From Granulicella sapmiensis (GTDB taxonomy: Bacteria > Acidobacteriota > Terriglobia > Terriglobales > Acidobacteriaceae), in NCBI GenBank assembly GCA_026225395.1, contig JAMFSR010000026.1, positions 1 through 64,000 on the forward strand: a DNA stretch of 64,000 nucleotides, read 5' to 3'. Below the pieces are notes generated by a model, which did no database searches, was not told where the DNA came from, and saw only the letters and a program-made list of their open reading frames with translations. Numbering within the stretch: position 1 is the first letter of the stretch; each line of letters begins with the position of its first letter. Positions 13,549-22,738 of this stretch are shown here, in pieces. A program made the position numbers and the translations under genes.

Positions 13549-15030
13549 ATGCGTGCCAACCTTCTTCTTTGTAGCGCATTTTGGCTTTGTGCTTCTTTCT
13601 TCCTGCATGCGCAACAGCTCGATGCTCCAGCTAATTTCTCCGTGCCCCCCGCGACACGGGAAGCGATACGCAACTTGATTGGCGAAACGATGCTTAATGG
13701 GAAATCTTATGACTACGCACGTGAATTGGCGGATGGCATCGGCCCCCGGTTGACCGGATCAGCAAATTATGTGCGTGCCGTCACTTGGGCTCAGGAGCAA
13801 TTCAGAGCACTCGGTATGGATGTCCATACCGAGAATTGGACAATCGCTGCGACCTGGGAGCCCGATATACCAGCCGTGGGGCATATCGTTACGCCGGTCG
13901 ATCACACTCTTCACATCTACGCGGCAGGCTGGAGTCCTTCGACCCGGCAAGGCGGTGTCAACGGCAAAGTAATTTATATCCCAAGTCTCGATCTCCCAGC
14001 TCTCGACGCTCAGAGGGCGGAACTCGCGGGAGCAATTGCTCTCGTCGACGATGCAACGCTCGCGAAAAGCCCAACTACCGATAAGCTCTTTTCCGGATTG
14101 GAGCATCTTCGGTCCCTCTCTGTCGTGGCCATTCTCCTTCCGGGTGGTCCAAATGGCACGGAGGAACTTGACTGCTACAGCTATACCGGAGCGATCGACT
14201 TAGTGCCTGAAGCAGAAGTCGGCGAAGAAGATGTCCTGCTCATGCGTCGTCTTCTACAGCATGGGCCAGTTACGGTGGAATTCACTTTAAAAAATCGGAT
14301 TCACAAGGATGTGCAGATATCGAATGTCGTTGCCGAAATTCGGGGGACCGAGCTTTATCAGGAAGTTGTCTTAGTCGGTGCCCACCTGGATTCGTGGCAG
14401 CCCGGCACGGGAGCTCAAGACAATGGCACGGGTGTCGCCAGTTTGTTAGAAACTGCTCGTGCGATTCAAGCGCTCCATCGGCCTCCGAAACGAACAATCA
14501 GGTTCGTCTTGTTTGGTGGAGAAGAAGAAGGAATGCTCGGCTCAACCGCTTATGCGCGACAACACCGTGCCGACATAGACAAAATTGATGCGGTTCTCAT
14601 TACCGATTCCGGCTCAGAGCCGGCAAAGGGCTGGTACGTGATGGGCCGTGAAAGTGAGAGGGAACCGCTGGCCGCGATCAGCCCACTGCTCGCCGGAATT
14701 GGCGCGGATGGTGTCAGTTTGGACACACAGTACATCTTTGAGAGTGACCACATAGGCTTTGAAATTTTAGGCGTCCCATCGCTCGTGCTATGGACTGGCA
14801 TGGATAAGTACATGAGCCTGCACCACAAGGCCTCGGACACCTTTGACTCCATTATTCCGAAAGACTTGGCGCAAGGTACGAGCGTCATCGCCGTAGCGGC
14901 TTATGCTCTTGCGGATAGCTCGCATTCTTTCGCTCCTCATCTTTCCCCGGAGGAAGTTGATTCGATGTTTAGGCAATCGGGGCATTTTGATGAATACGAA
15001 TACCTGAAGAAGGTCGGTGCGCTCCCGTAG
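13549..15030 (+). CDS. Secreted M28-family zinc metallopeptidase (carboxypeptidase Q-like)
   Basis: The 493-aa protein has a signal peptide ending near residue 22 (FFLHAQ). It then has a PA-like insert and a C-terminal M28 peptidase domain. The expected di-zinc ligands are visible: His279 in GAHLDSW, Asp291 in AQDNGTG, the Glu run 325-327 in FGGEEEG (catalytic and metal-binding), Asp400 in SDHIGFE and a His pair at 425-426 in LHHKASD. Order and length match the plasma glutamate carboxypeptidase group, which cleaves dipeptides or N-terminal residues outside the cytoplasm. GAGGTA a few bases before the ATG supports the start. It is a single gene with no visible link to the sugar locus downstream. 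Confidence 0.9.
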   Translation: MRANLLLCSAFWLCASFFLHAQQLDAPANFSVPPATREAIRNLIGETMLNGKSYDYARELADGIGPRLTGSANYVRAVTWAQEQFRALGMDVHTENWTIAATWEPDIPAVGHIVTPVDHTLHIYAAGWSPSTRQGGVNGKVIYIPSLDLPALDAQRAELAGAIALVDDATLAKSPTTDKLFSGLEHLRSLSVVAILLPGGPNGTEELDCYSYTGAIDLVPEAEVGEEDVLLMRRLLQHGPVTVEFTLKNRIHKDVQISNVVAEIRGTELYQEVVLVGAHLDSWQPGTGAQDNGTGVASLLETARAIQALHRPPKRTIRFVLFGGEEEGMLGSTAYARQHRADIDKIDAVLITDSGSEPAKGWYVMGRESEREPLAAISPLLAGIGADGVSLDTQYIFESDHIGFEILGVPSLVLWTGMDKYMSLHHKASDTFDSIIPKDLAQGTSVIAVAAYALADSSHSFAPHLSPEEVDSMFRQSGHFDEYEYLKKVGALP

Positions 15031-16253
15031 ACAAAAGCAGGGTGTATAGAGAAACGATCAGATGCCGGCATCTCGCCCTCAATCCACGCCGGGAGCCGTT
15101 CTTTTCGGATCAGGGTACTGAGTTTGTTTTCATGCGAGTGGCCGTTGGGAATGACATCGAGCTCTTCCATCTTCCTCACGGTTTCATCGGGTGCCAACTG
15201 GCGAACATCGCGTCTGTAGTATCTAATCGCCCCTTTTATGTCACGCTGGGTAAAGACGCGTTGCAGGGCAATTGCCGAACTCGGCGCTGTTCATTCGACG
15301 TTGTGCCATAGCAGCAGAGAAACAGCTATAGGGAATGGGCAATGTGATCAGCTAGCGGGGCCATAGTTAGTCCTTGAAACTTTGACGTACTCAAGCCCAG
15401 CATCCGCAAGGGCGGAAATGCCGTCGGGCGAAGAACGAAGATGTAGGACGAATGCGACGCTTGAGTGAAATCGATAGCACCTATGACGCTGGCAAGTTTG
15501 ATCCAGAAGGACCGAGGAAGTGCGCGGCGGATCGAGATACGAATCCTCATTTCTTGTGTGGGGAACGGCATGGGGAGGGCTGTTGGAAAACGCGCCTATC
15601 TCTTTTATTTGCAATGTTTGTGAGTCCCTGGGGGCAATCAAGAAATAAGGTGACTAGAATGAATAAGACGAATTTCCCAAACAGGGATTAGAATCGGGTA
15701 TTTTAAGCCCCAAAATCCTAAGACCGCAGGATGCTGAAGTTTTGCATTATCCTATCAATAGGGAGCACCATTTTTTTCCGAAAGAGAAATCCTCATCAAC
15801 CTTAAGCAGATGCGAATGTGGAGAACAAATTGGGGAACGGTTAGCGCAAATTTTGGGTATGGTTTCTGGCTAATTGGATAAGTAAGTTCCTTCGATTTGG
15901 AAGAAGCGAAACCACGTTTGCGGCTAAACCAAGAGCAAAGCGCCTGAATATCCCGCGGACACCTGCACAACGGGGAAGCTGGAATAGTACGAGCCCAATA
16001 TGGTAAAGAAAACGGGAGACCTCCACGACCTGCACAGCCGAATAGACCACTATGCGAGGATTGCTTATGGCGACGCCGGCAAGAGGGCGATCACAAGAGC
16101 CATCAAAAGCCCAGGCCCACCGCCGACACCTATATCCACGACCGCGTGAAGAGTAGATATGGGTCGAGATGCTAAGCGACTGGTTTGCACGCTTCGCCAT
16201 AGCCAGCGGGATACGGCAGTTCGCGCTTCACCCCAGCCCGCTCGAAAAGGGGC
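15031..16253. other. 1.2-kb stretch without a recognisable gene
   Basis: Only short, uncharacteristic frames occur here, on both strands, without ribosome-binding sites or recognisable motifs. A minus-strand frame at about 14937-15300 reads through a plausible protein-like stretch (VRKMEELDVIPN, IRKERLPAWIEGE) before losing coding character near the peptidase stop. A similar stretch (ALADAGLEYVKVSRTN) appears at about 15350-15400 on the minus strand. These could be remnants of decayed genes, but I cannot assign them. Confidence 0.4.
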
Positions 16254-17737
16254 TCACTCTGCCGACTGTGTGAAAATGCTGAGTTCGGACAAGGCGACGC
16301 TTGCATCGGACTCGATGATCCGCAGACGCATCCTCTTAGTCGGGCTCTGACTCGGAAGGCGAATCAGTCTGCACGCTCCGATGCTGGTCCCTGCGGCTAC
16401 CTGATTCCACGCTGCGTTCTGCCAACTGTCTATGGCGAATTTCCGGATTCGCTGCCCGAGCGAGATCGTCTCCCGGAGTCGCACAATAGAAACTATTTGT
16501 GGCTCGTCAAGATCAATCACTACGTCGGCGGCCCGCACTGAGTTGTCCGTAGCCCAGTAGGTTGCGGGATCCCGGTCAGTGAGGTTGTGTGTGTCGAATC
16601 TGCTGGATTGCCCACGCACGTTGGAGGCTTTGAGCTTCGCCCCGTGCGCCACGTCGACGGCAAAGATCCGGTCCAGCTTTCTACGGAATCCTCCCAAAGA
16701 TTGGGCGTCGGTGTCTTGTAGAAGGCCCGATCGATTTGGCGGTAAATTCAGCAACAGGCTGGCTCCGCGTCCCACCGACTCAAAGTAAAGATCGACGAGC
16801 TGTTCGGGGCTCTTTACCTGAGTGTTTTCCTTCTCGTGCCAAAACCAGCCTGGACGTATGGATACATCACACTCGGCCGGCATCCACTGCGGACCGTTGC
16901 GTGTGCCTGTCGTGAGCTGATCCAAGTTTCCGCCAGCCGAAGCGTGCTCATCGTGATCGGGGGCTGAAGACTGGCCGTAGGTGGCCCAGCAAGGATCCCC
17001 CGCAATCCCTTTTTCGTTGCCAACCCATCGGATGTCCCCGTCGGGACAAAAGATGACTGCCTCGGGCTGGATGCGGCGGATTATCTCGAATGTCGTTGGC
17101 CAGTCGTAGTAACGATTTTTGTCAATAGTGCGCTTCTCGCGAGCTCCTCCGTAATAACCATCTCCACCATTGGCTCCGTCAAACCATACCTCGAAAATTG
17201 GTCCGTAGTTGGTGAGCAGTTCGGTGATCTGTTCGCGATAGACGGGCAGATAAGCTGGTGTCGCATAGAGCGAATTCGCTCGGTCCCACGGTGAAACGTA
17301 AACTCCAAAAAACAGCCCGGCTCGGTGAGCGGCGGCCGAGATATCAGCGACGACATCGCCTTTGCCATTGCGCCACCGGCTATTGCGAATGCAGTGTTCC
17401 GTCGTCTTCGTTGGCCACAGGCAAATCCATCATGGTGCTTGCAGGTAAGTATGACGCCCTCCATGCCGGCTGCTTTCAGGTCGCGGCAGATGGCGTCCGC
17501 GTCGAATGCAGTGGGATTGAAGACCTTGGGATCTTCATCTCCGTAACCCCATTCTCTATCTGTGAAGGTGTTCACAGTGAAGTGCAGAAAGGCATATGTT
17601 TCCAATTGATGCCAGCGCCTCTGCCGCTTGGAAGGAATGGCCCCATAGGTTTCCGGGACCGCAACGTAAGATTCGGCATTCAATAGATTTCCGAAGGTCG
17701 CCGCAGTTGAGCAGGCTAAAAACTGACGTCGATTCAT
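16254..17737 (-). pseudogene. GH29 alpha-L-fucosidase, frameshifted, Tat-exported
   Basis: Start is the ATG of MNRRQFLAC (a Tat-type signal), which overlaps the stop of the upstream gene by 4 bp (ATGA), a translational-coupling arrangement. The GH29 N-terminal sequence [18 protein letters not shown] runs to CKHHDGF. The frame is then lost at the AAA run (plus strand 17423-17425), and the family sequence resumes one frame over as [11 protein letters not shown]. No stop interrupts the second frame to the end. It contains EVWFDGANG, whose Asp (codon 17178-17180) matches the GH29 nucleophile. A C-terminal discoidin-like beta domain (NLTDRDPATYWATD) follows. Repairing one missing base gives about 494 aa, normal for the family. 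It would remove alpha-L-fucose in the periplasm if intact. The break may be decay or a sequencing error. Confidence 0.85.
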
Positions 17738-18561
17738 GACATTATCCGGCAACAAACCATGGCGTGATCACTTCCTGGTGACAGGTCCAGGCGGACGTTG
17801 TCTATGGAATAGGGATATGTGCCTTGTGCTCCCGGCCACGTCATGATGCAGTCGGATCTTATACCTAGTCGCGCGGCTGGGTGGTGCGGCGCAAGAGTTG
17901 TTGCGATTTCCAGCGGCAAAGCATCGCGTCCACCACTTTTAATGTACATATCCATCACGTATCCGTTCCTATCGGGATTGTAATCGGCCGCATAGATGAG
18001 GCCTCCGTATTGGCGACCCTGCTTTGCGAGGAAACCACAGATTGAAGCAGTGCTTTCCATCTGTTCCGCAGTGGGAACACCATCACGGACCCACAAGCCG
18101 TGGTGCGTCGCAACGCGCACCGGTTGTGAATCGCTCGCTCTTTGCACGCTGCAAGCCATAGCGATGCGATTCTGCGTTTGCAGCACTAATCGATCAGCGA
18201 GGTAGTCGGGTTTGATTCGTTTTTGATCCGAGCCCACGCCACGAAGGTCGCGGATGATACCGTCCCCCCAACTATGATGAATCTCTATTTGGTTCAGCGG
18301 CCACCGGGAAGCGATGCAAATACCCAGCAGTTCCTGCAGGCCCCAAGATATGTAACGCGTCATGGGAACAAACGAGAAATAGGGCAACGGAGTTAGATAC
18401 TGAAGCATGGATGCACGGAAGTCCTGAAGACATAATATGTCCGGTATAGTCGTTCCAACCTTTGAGAGACCTTTGAGCCAGGCTACTGTTTGTGGCTCCT
18501 CTGTTGGGGTTTCGCCAGCAAATCGCTCCCCGTTGAGTGACCATAAAACTAGCGGATGCAT
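17734..18561 (-). CDS. Endonuclease/exonuclease/phosphatase (EEP)-fold protein
   Basis: The 275-aa protein shows the ordered EEP motifs: Asn in LWSLNG near the N-terminus, LQD where LQE is usual, [15 protein letters not shown] and a final SDHAMV. The fold covers metal-dependent nucleases and phosphoesterases. The acidic metal ligand of the second motif is Asp instead of Glu, which could alter activity. There is no signal peptide. An AGGGGA-like site precedes the ATG. It lies between GH2 and GH29 and is the only apparently intact gene of this five-gene minus-strand cluster. Its role among glycosidases is unclear, and phosphoester cleavage is the general expectation only. Confidence 0.7.
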   Translation of the reverse strand: MHPLVLWSLNGERFAGETPTEEPQTVAWLKGLSKVGTTIPDILCLQDFRASMLQYLTPLPYFSFVPMTRYISWGLQELLGICIASRWPLNQIEIHHSWGDGIIRDLRGVGSDQKRIKPDYLADRLVLQTQNRIAMACSVQRASDSQPVRVATHHGLWVRDGVPTAEQMESTASICGFLAKQGRQYGGLIYAADYNPDRNGYVMDMYIKSGGRDALPLEIATTLAPHHPAARLGIRSDCIMTWPGAQGTYPYSIDNVRLDLSPGSDHAMVCCRIMS

Positions 18562-18753
18562 TCCTGTTTCCCCTAAATTTGGATTTGCTCGGCCGGTGTC
18601 TGATTGTCGCGATGTCCGACCAGAAGTTAGTCAATAATGGGCGTGCGGTGTATCAACCCGAGGCTCGTGGGATGCGAAGCGACCTCCAGCAAAGTCGAAC
18701 TTGGTCAGGCGCAGGGTGTGATGATCATTGTGGTGTCGCAACTGTGAGTTATC

Positions 18754-21142
18754 TCAGGCGAGTTCGGGGATTGACGGGAGAGATCTGAGCGTAACTCTTG
18801 CGGTGCCAAGCTGAGGATGTTTGCCAGTTAGCTTGATCGTGCCGGGAATCTCTGTTGTTCGTATCCATATGGCTCCTGTGCCGCCGATGAGACCAAAGGG
18901 TTGTCGCCGATGATGGTCGCAGGACCATCCATGGTGAAGGTGATCGCGTCCGCTGCGAAGTGCCTGAGATTGCCGTATTCGTCGTTGACCCGCAAAACGA
19001 CACGAACTGATCGGCTCCATCGGCGGTAAGTTCGGTCTCGTCGGGAAGAAGAGTGAACGCCTTGTCCGCTCCAGCGCCGGAATACTTTTTAGAGATCACT
19101 ACTTTGCCGTCGATAAGGCCATCGATGCGCAGGTCTCCCCAAGTCTGACGACTGACTTTGTCACCAATGAGAAACGTGAATGAAGGGTACCTGAGATGAG
19201 GAAACTGTTCGCGGTTCGGACCGCCTTCTGCAATGAGATGCTCACCCTGGCCATTGATGGTCATCATTCGGATTGTGTCGACATTGGAGCTGGCAAGAGC
19301 GTGGTCAATGTTGGTGGACTCGTCGTTGCGAGCCCAGAAGAAGGCTGGTTCGAGGACGATTTCCTCGTCGCGGTCGGCCATGGATTTGTAGAACGCTGCT
19401 GCCGGCTTCGGCGTGCGGAAGATGTCCATGACTCCGTGATAGCAAACACGGTCACCGGCACCAAAGTTGTTATGAGTATTGTAGTCGAAGGCACACCAGC
19501 CGATACCGCCTGCGTACTGTGGGTCGGAAGCGAGAGTATCGTGCACGCGCGCATGACGAACGAGGTGTTCCCTCTGGCGCTCATAGGCGTCGATAGTCTT
19601 GGTGGGAAATGTATGGCCGACAAACTCGGTATTGAGATACCGCGGGTGTGTTGGTTTCTTCATGGGGAAACCAAAATCGTTGACGGTGAAGACATCTTCG
19701 AGCAATTCGGAATTGATGTTCTCGCCAGTCCGTATACCGCCGGTCTGGCGGGTGACGTCCAGGGCATGTCCCATAGCGTTCGTGCGGGCGTAGAACTCGT
19801 GACTATCAGGGCTTTCGTTGATGCGGACGCCCCAGAGAATGACTGAAGGATGATTCCAATCCCTGCAAACCATGCGGCGGACATTGTCAACAGCAACATC
19901 CTGCCAGGCAAGGTCTCCTATGTGTTGCCAGCCTGGAATTTCCTCAAGCACGAGGAGGCCGATTTCATCGCAGGCGTCGAGAAAGTGCCGTGATTGCGGA
20001 TAGTGTGACGTGCGAACGATATTGCATCTGCAGTCATACCGCAAAATTTTGGCGTCCTGCTTCTGAACACGCGCAGGCATAGCCTGGCCCACCCAGGGAA
20101 AGCTCTGATGGCGATCAAGACCGTGAAGCTTCACGACCTTGCCATTCAGCGAAAAGCCTTGGTCTGTGAAGGTAGCCTCGCGGAAGCCGATCCGACGACT
20201 GTCCTTGTCGATAGGACGGTTGTCTTCGAGAAGCTCAATAGAAACGGTATAGAGCTTGGGGTTCTTGAGCTCCCACAAGGTGATATTTGGTGCTGCTAGG
20301 GAGATTGATGCTGCTGGAGCATCCGTGGCGAGGTTGTAAGCAAGTGCGCCAAGTGCCTGATCGGCATCTGCCGGGTTATGAGGTCTGACGATTGGCGGTT
20401 TAATGACGGTAATGTCGAGAGCGATGACCGTATCTCCATCGCGTAGCTCAGCTCGTAGAGAAAGTTTTCCGACAGTGATTGGCTCAGGTCGGTCAAGATA
20501 GACATCGATCTCTACCGACGGACTCGAGCTGAGTCCATTGACCGTCCTGGCGTGAATATTCTCGATGAAAATCTGTGGAACCACGCGTAGTGCGACCTCA
20601 CGGTAGATTCCGCCGAAAGTGAGATAGTCGACCTCACCTCCAAACGGAGGGATGTCCTTTCTCTCTGTGGAGTCGACATCGAGCGACAAGAGGTTTCTGC
20701 CAGATGGGGAGAGATGCTGGGTGAGTTCAAAAGAAAAAGGAGTATATCCACCCCGGTAAGTGCCTAGATGCGTTCCGTTCAGATATACGGTGGACGCGAG
20801 CATCACTCCTTCGAAATCAACAAAGACCCGTTTACCTTTGGCGGAAGCGGGTATGTTCAGCCGTCTCCGGTCGGCGGAAATAAACTGGTATCGTTGGTCG
20901 TCAAACCCGTGCCATGGAAGCTTGGTGTTGGTATGCGGCAGGATGACGTGTTCAAGCGGTGAGTCGTCGAAGTCGGGCGAGTGGACATTCTCGGGAGGCG
21001 TTGCAGCGAAGCGCCACCCGCGGTTGATAGGAAGGATCGTCCGACCAGGCGAGGTGGTTGAGGCAGCGTATGCGCGGGCTTTCTTGATGACGCTTGAAGC
21101 AGCAACTGAGCTTGTGGCTTTCAAGAACCTGCGGCGATCCAT
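18754..21142 (-). pseudogene. GH2 beta-galactosidase-like, two frameshifts, Tat-exported
   Basis: The start is the ATG of MDRRRFLKATSS (Tat signal), preceded by AAGGAC; an upstream in-frame extension has no such site. The GH2 sandwich domain is followed by the TIM barrel with WGVRINESPDSHEF (putative acid/base Glu) and LNTEFVGH (putative nucleophile Glu). The C-terminal Ig-like region is split. After ADGAD the frame changes near 19003-19012, continuing as VRVVLRVNDEYGN. It changes again at AAAGGG (18895-18900), continuing as FGLIGGTGAIWIRTT to the stop. Each change equals one missing base, and the repaired product is about 796 aa, normal for GH2. The catalytic domains are unbroken, so a truncated but folded product is possible. 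Two palindromic operators lie upstream. Confidence 0.85.
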
Positions 21143-21224
21143 CAGCTGTCCTTCATCGTTGAGCATTTGTGGCCGGGCATTGTCCCGAAGTCCTATCATA
21201 GCAAAAATTTTGATAGCAACCATT

Positions 21225-21240
21225 CGGATAACGATCACCA
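21225..21240. promoter_or_regulatory. Putative LacI-type operator, weak copy
   Basis: CGGATAACGATCACCA matches the window-wide consensus TGGRTAASGTTATCCA at most positions, including the left arm and central CG. It lies 83 bp upstream of the GH2 start. Confidence 0.5.
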
Positions 21241-21356
21241 ATTATCGCTAACTCTTCTCTTTTATAATACTGCCGTCGTCCAACGAAGTCGAAAAAATAA
21301 TGGTAATAATGGAGATATTCCTTTCTAGGCAGACTGAGATTGTTTTCAGCAATCGT

Positions 21357-21372
21357 TGGATAATGATATCCA
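21357..21372. promoter_or_regulatory. Putative LacI-type operator upstream of GH2
   Basis: TGGATAATGATATCCA has perfect TGGATA/TATCCA arms around four bases. It lies between the end of the DUF2961 gene and the GH2 start, 215 bp from that start and about 130 bp from the weaker copy, a spacing that could allow looping. Confidence 0.6.
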
Positions 21373-21406
21373 CATCCGCGCGATGCAGCCAGACGCGACC
21401 GCTCAC

Positions 21407-22564
21407 TTATCTATTTGGCGTAGTGGGCTTTCCATCGAGTGAGGAGTTTCCGGGACCGCCCACGATATGAATCACGGGAATGCGATCATCGACGGGTGGG
21501 AGCGGCGGAAATTTCGAGTGCGGTTCGGTCTGATACCAGTAGGCCACCGAGTAAAAATTGTCTGACCTATGATTGGCGTGTCCGTGCTCGATCGTGGCTC
21601 GAAAGCTCTTTGAGAAGGGAATGGGTGAATCAAGGTGGAAGCGGTACACACTGCTGCGTGCGCCCGCTTCTTCTTTGCCGACTACGGGTGCTCCATAGAG
21701 TTGATAGGAAAATGGAGTACCGAAATCCCACGCTCCCAGAAAGTAGTCCTCGGTTCCGGTACCGGCAATCGAAGGCGTGACTTCGCCATCGATATAAAAC
21801 ATATCGTTGCCCTCGCCCCACCAGCCATCCTGGTTCTGCAGCACGGACATCGTGACCCCCACAAATTGCCCGCTGCCCTTGGCGTCGAACCACACATAAT
21901 TATCCGCACCGTCTGGGTTCCGCTTGAAAACAACCAGCGGGTCGTAGTTGCTGTACCACTGGTTGGTCCAGCCCGCGTTAGGTCCGGCTTGACGATACTG
22001 TGCATGAAAATAGAGCGTCTTCGGCGGCAGTGGATGCTGATTCGTGCGGTATTCAATGTTGTAGTACAGGCTTGAAACGTTCTGTTTGCCTTCATTTGTG
22101 ACCTTTATTTTGGCGTGATTGCCGTAGGGCATGGGGAAAAAGCAGTTCAGTGCCTTGCTGCTGCCCACCGAAAGCATCTTCGATTACCAGTTGAAATAGT
22201 CGCCGGTGCCTAGGCCAAAAAAATCACCAATCGGCGCTTCAACGCTGGGGTCGGTCTCCCCATCCCAGTAAATGCGCAGTACGAGTCGTTTCAGGTGGTA
22301 GGGTTCTGGATCGCTGATCGTGAACCACATGTGAGAAATGAGACCGGGACCATTAGCGTCGAGAATGACGCGCGTTTCTCCAGGATTAATGCTGCGATAG
22401 TCCGTGCCGCCGTTCGTGACCTCTTTGCTCGTTGCCCGGTGTAGCGTGTAGGTTTGCTTCTGCGTTATATCGAGCATTGTGTTTTCGTTCTGGGCCTTCA
22501 TTGCCGATGTTGTGATCGCCAGGGCAAACAGAACCCGAAGATCGCGGTTAGAAGCTATGGACAT
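21407..22564 (-). pseudogene. DUF2961 / GH172-like glycosidase with an in-frame stop
   Basis: Start is the ATG of MSIASNRDLRV, preceded at 5-nt spacing by a strong AAGGAG (22569-22574). A hydrophobic signal segment (VLFALAITTSAMKAQ) follows. The DUF2961 family sequence covers the whole length: YRSINPGETRVILD, VEAPIGDFFGLG, CFFPMPYG, GTGTEDYFLGAWDFG and a C-terminal YRFHLDSPIPF strand. Codon 127 (22184-22186) is TAA between YFNW and SKMLSVG, in the same frame on both sides, where other family members have a sense codon, probably Gln CAA. DUF2961 is the basis of family GH172, which includes furanosidases. The break removes the N-terminal third from the likely active-site motif, so no normal product is expected unless the stop is an error or is read through. 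Confidence 0.85.
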
Positions 22565-22568
22565 CTCT

Positions 22569-22574
22569 CTCCTT
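22569..22574 (-). promoter_or_regulatory. Ribosome-binding site deciding the DUF2961 start
   Basis: Read on the minus strand this is AAGGAG, five bases before the ATG at 22564. It rejects the longer upstream reading frame. Confidence 0.75.
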
Positions 22575-22738
22575 GTAAAGTGAGATTTGCTTGGGCTAGC
22601 CGCCGTATCTCTCGGGAAGGCCGTCTGCACTGCGCTCCTGCTGGAAACCTTTTGCGGCAACTTCTCGCAATTGGGAATCACGCTTCTAATCGCCTTTGGC
22701 GAGCGATCTCCAAAGCGGTTCAACATCGTGCCGGCGAA

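Noticed and set aside
19196..19846. 216-aa plus-strand frame
   Set aside because: It is antisense to the well-supported GH2 gene.
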